Positions 61,101-64,000 of a DNA stretch of 64,000 nucleotides are shown here, in pieces (the stretch's first letter is position 1; every line of letters begins with the position of its first letter). The notes below the pieces were generated by a model. The model was given only the letters and a program-made list of their open reading frames with translations. It was not told where the DNA came from and made no database searches. Source of the DNA: Cryptomeria japonica (taxonomy: Eukaryota; Streptophyta; Pinopsida; Cupressales; Cupressaceae); contig NC_081410.1 of NCBI RefSeq assembly GCF_030272615.1, positions 504,174,942-504,238,941 on the forward strand. The letters are read 5' to 3'. The translations under genes were made by a program, and so were the position numbers.

Positions 61101-62318
61101 TTACCCATTGACCAATCCCGTAACCAAAAATGTAACTTTATTCGACAAGCTGCCCATTATACCCTTACCGCTGATACTCTATATCGTCGAGGTCTCAATG
61201 GTACTCTTCTTCGTTGTCTTGATCGTAATGATTTCGATTCAGCTTTACACGAGCTTCATGAAGGTATTTGTGGCACACATTCAAGTGGCACTACTCTTGC
61301 TAAAAAGCTTCTAAGGATGGGATACTACTGGCCTACAATGGAGAAATATTCATATCACTTTGCCAAGAAATGTCCTAAATGCCAAATCTATGGTAATCTG
61401 ATACATGCACCAGCACAAGAACTACAGCCCTTTACAACATCATGGCCCTTTTGTCAGTGGGGACTGCACCTAGTTGGCAAAATTCATCCGTCCTCTTCAA
61501 ATGGACACAAGTTCATTATAACAGCAATAGAATACTTTACCAAATGGATCGAAGCGGTTCCCATGACCACAGTGACTGAGAAACAAATTGCCTCTTTTAT
61601 CCTGAATTATCTGATCTGCAGATATGGTATTCCAAGTTCAATCATCACAGATAATGGACAGCCCTTCAAAAATCAAGATGTCTAAGAACTATGTGAAAAA
61701 TTCAAAATCCAACATCAGTTTTCTACACCATACTACCCACAGGGAAATGGTCAAGCAGAAGCATCTAACAAGACAATCCAAAAAATTCTCAAGAAAATGG
61801 TGAATGATGCAGACAAAGATTGGCATGTACAACTCAATCCAGCACTTTGGGCATGCAGGACCAGCATTCGCACACCTACAGGAGCAACACCATATTCATT
61901 GGTATATGGATCCGAGGCTATTTTACCCTTAGAGGTAGAAATTCCATCTCTTAGAATCTCTTTGAAAGGTTTAATCCCTGATGAAGAGTATCGAGTTAAC
62001 CGACTGCAAGAACTGGAACTATTAGATGAAAGACGCCAACATGCTTATACTCATCTCAAAGCATATCAACAATGCATGTGCAGGAGCTACAATCACAAGG
62101 TCATTCCTCGCAACTTCAAAGTTGGTGATCTAGTCCTCAAAGAAAATCCAAGAAATCAGCAGGATCGAGAAAAGAAAGGGAAATTTGAACCTAACTGGTT
62201 GGGTCCCTATGTCATCATATCAGTCTATGGATCAGGTGCCTATCAAATAACAAATTCTGAAGGAGATGTGCTCGATGATCCAATTAACAGCATTCATCTG
62301 AAAAAGTACTATACTTAA
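61101..62318 (+). pseudogene. Gypsy element D integrase
   Basis: The N-terminal HHCC zinc site spans about 61250-61385 (H-E-L-H-E-G, then C-P-K-C). In the core, W-G-L-H-L-V-G has His (CAC at 61467-61469) where the first catalytic Asp is expected. The second Asp (T-D-N-G, 61650) and the Glu (G-Q-A-E, 61758) are intact. A TAA interrupts at 61683-61685. The C-terminal domain has the G-P-Y/F-type motif (W-L-G-P-Y-V-I near 62194) and ends at TAA 62316-62318. No chromodomain is seen. Integrase would insert the element DNA, but here it is dead. Confidence 0.92.
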
Positions 62319-63722
62319 GGTAGCTTAGTGCACGAAAAAAAAAAAATCCAGAAAAAGCAAAAATACCAAGTACAATAAAAACAAACGGTGAAAACCTGGT
62401 AAACAGGCACCCTTGTGAAAAACCGGCTTCTCTATCTATATCCATGCCATTTTATCCATCAAAAAATTATCGGCCATCGCCCGACACTTAGCATATCTCC
62501 ATTCAGGACATACTTAGCGTAGTCACTATCCTGGGTTATCCATCTGTATCTATTCTCTTACCGCATACCACCATGACTTGAAATCACTATATGTATTCAC
62601 AATCAAGAGGCACACTCAGCTAGGGGCATGTAAATCGTATCAATTTTGCAAACATTCAAGACATCAAGACTAGATACAAAACTCGACAGCATGACATCCA
62701 ACAAACACAACTACGCTTCATCACAACAACCAAAACACAAACAATACACAAGAATCTCAAGGATGGATGATTTTCTGAAGTACTAAATGTTGCATTATAG
62801 CATCAATGTCTTGATTATTTTGCATTTTGAACTTTTTAAATTATTGGAATCTTCTCCTTATCTCATAAAAAGCTTCAAAGCTGGAGATCATGAGGAACTT
62901 CCAATATTTTCTTAGTCTTCTGTCTGGGAGGCGATCACTTGTACTGTGTGAGTACATGCCTCGCGACGTGATCCATCGAATATCACTGAAGGCTTGATTC
63001 CACTTCACGCATACAAATGATCAAATCTTGTCTGTTTACGCAATACGCACTCAGGTCGTCCTGGTTCAATTATACCTTGACGCTTGTGCTCTCTTGCAAA
63101 ATTAAATATCATGTAAATTTTTCTCAGGTCATTATGGTTCAATTATACCATTATGCTTGTATAAATTTTCAACATACCCAAAATCAATAAACTCTCCATG
63201 ATGATATTTACAAAAAAAGCAAATAAATGGTTATATCGGACGGCAAATATCGAATGAGAGATGCTCCAAAAACAATTAGTTGCATATCATTTACAATTAG
63301 TTGCATATCATAGTTGCATATCATTTTACAATTAGTTGCATATCATTTTACAATTAGTTACATATCATTCTTATCTCATTCATTACATATCATTTTGCAT
63401 CATTATTACATCATTTTTTTTTACATCATATCATATTACAATTAGTCGCATATTAAATCATACATCTCATTTTCAAGATACATCTCACAGCATATCAAAG
63501 CATACATCCTGCATCATACATTGCATCATCTATGTAAACATTACATCATCATATGACAAAGAACTAGCACACATAAACATGCATCCATCTACACATCACA
63601 TGATCAAAAATGGTGCCATCCATATAAATATCTCAAAAATGATCCAAAATGTACAAAATATGTCAAAACTGTGTCTAGTACAAAGAGTACAATGCTCAAA
63701 AATACAACAGAGACCATGTCTC
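62319..63722 (+). mobile_element. Gypsy element D region after pol, non-coding
   Basis: No sense-strand gene is supported; the ORF at 63336-63743 reads through CAT-rich repeats. 63272-63372 holds a short tandem repeat. The 3' LTR is not reached in the window. Confidence 0.6.
63272..63372. repeat. 21-22-bp tandem repeat, about 4.5 copies
   Basis: Units ACAATTAGTTGCATATCATTT begin at 63272, 63293, 63328 and 63350, with one truncated unit at 63311. Confidence 0.85.
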
Positions 63723-64000
63723 TCAAGTATGACTATCTCCTAACGGAGATGGTCTCGCTCCAGCTGCACCTGTCCCTGGATCTCCAGGAGGGTCCTGTCT
63801 AGCTCCAGATACGCTCGCCCCTGGATCTCTAGGAGGGTCCTGTCTCAGCGGCCCCGTCACACCTCGACTCTCCGATCGTGTCCTCGCAGTTCGAGATCGA
63901 CTCGATCTCGATTGTGCAAAGCTCTCCACTCATCGCTCTCTGGGTACTACAGCCTCATAATGCCGCCTATAATACTCAACCTCCTGTACTCTCCGTGTCA
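63723..64000 (-). pseudogene. Antisense ORF between pol and 3' LTR (partial)
   Basis: Minus-strand coding enters from beyond the window end: a basic, aromatic segment (V-E-Y-Y-R-R-H-Y-E-A) runs to a TGA at about 63930-63932, then the same frame continues 68 codons to a stop at 63723. The second part is R/S-rich, then has two 15-residue repeats (R-Q-D-P-P-x-D-P-G). The DNA is GC-rich in contrast to its surroundings. Extra antisense ORFs in this position are known from plant Tat-lineage gypsy elements; their function is unknown. The TGA may be a CGA mutation. Confidence 0.6.

Noticed and set aside
63336-63743. 135-codon plus-strand ORF downstream of pol
   Set aside because: I/H/S-rich product of CAT/ATT-rich repeats; it overlaps the end of the better-supported antisense ORF.

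Overview
The window is a stretch of a large, repeat-packed plant nuclear genome. I see no single-copy host gene, rRNA or tRNA gene. Nearly all of it is transposable-element sequence at different stages of decay: Ty1/copia and Ty3/gypsy elements with plant tRNA-iMet-type or other primer sites, two L1-type LINEs whose ORF2 follows the plant pattern (one retains an RNase H), several solo LTRs with target-site duplications, and microsatellites. The amount of old nested material and the very long LTRs suggest a gymnosperm, probably a conifer. That taxonomic guess is inference from style, not from a marker gene.

Layout. 1-6.0 kb: a pol-less copia element (A) with very long LTRs, a gag remnant carrying CCHC knuckles, a PPT and the start of its 3' LTR. 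A second, freestanding copy of the same LTR lies at about 25.8-28.75 kb. 6.474-21.844 kb: LINE A, bounded by a perfect 12-bp target-site duplication and a poly-A tail. It is interrupted by a ~6.1-kb insert (7.03-13.12 kb) holding a decayed minus-strand gene of about 1,200 codons of unknown family, and by a copia solo LTR (17.55-19.10 kb) that itself carries a gypsy solo LTR. 22-30.5 kb: AT-rich DNA, mini- and microsatellites and the second LTR. 30.58-39.66 kb: LINE B, split by a minus-strand copia element (C, 32.229-39.175 kb) with gag, PR, INT, RT and RNH in order. 36.6-43.8 kb: a tandem duplication of about 3.1 kb that copied part of element C, LINE B and a microsatellite. 43.67-44.87 kb: a further solo LTR. 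46.5-50.2 kb: two decayed unrecognised protein genes, one of the same family as the 7.5-11.1 kb gene. 50.178 kb to the window end: a Tat-like Ty3/gypsy element (D) with LTR, PBS, a 3.2-kb leader carrying 21-bp-period arrays, gag-pro with a G-patch, RT, two RNase H domains, integrase, and an antisense ORF before a 3' LTR that lies outside the window.

The insertions can be ordered. Copia C entered LINE B. A solo LTR then sat in the microsatellite downstream. The 3.1-kb duplication followed, because the duplicated LTRs differ less than the two LTRs of C. Finally another LTR entered only the left copy. None of the elements looks competent, since every coding region carries stops, frameshifts or lost catalytic residues. 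The most unusual material is the unknown long protein family present twice, the strict 21-bp periodic TAGCGC arrays in the gypsy leader, and the ATGA stop-start overlap shared by both LINEs.
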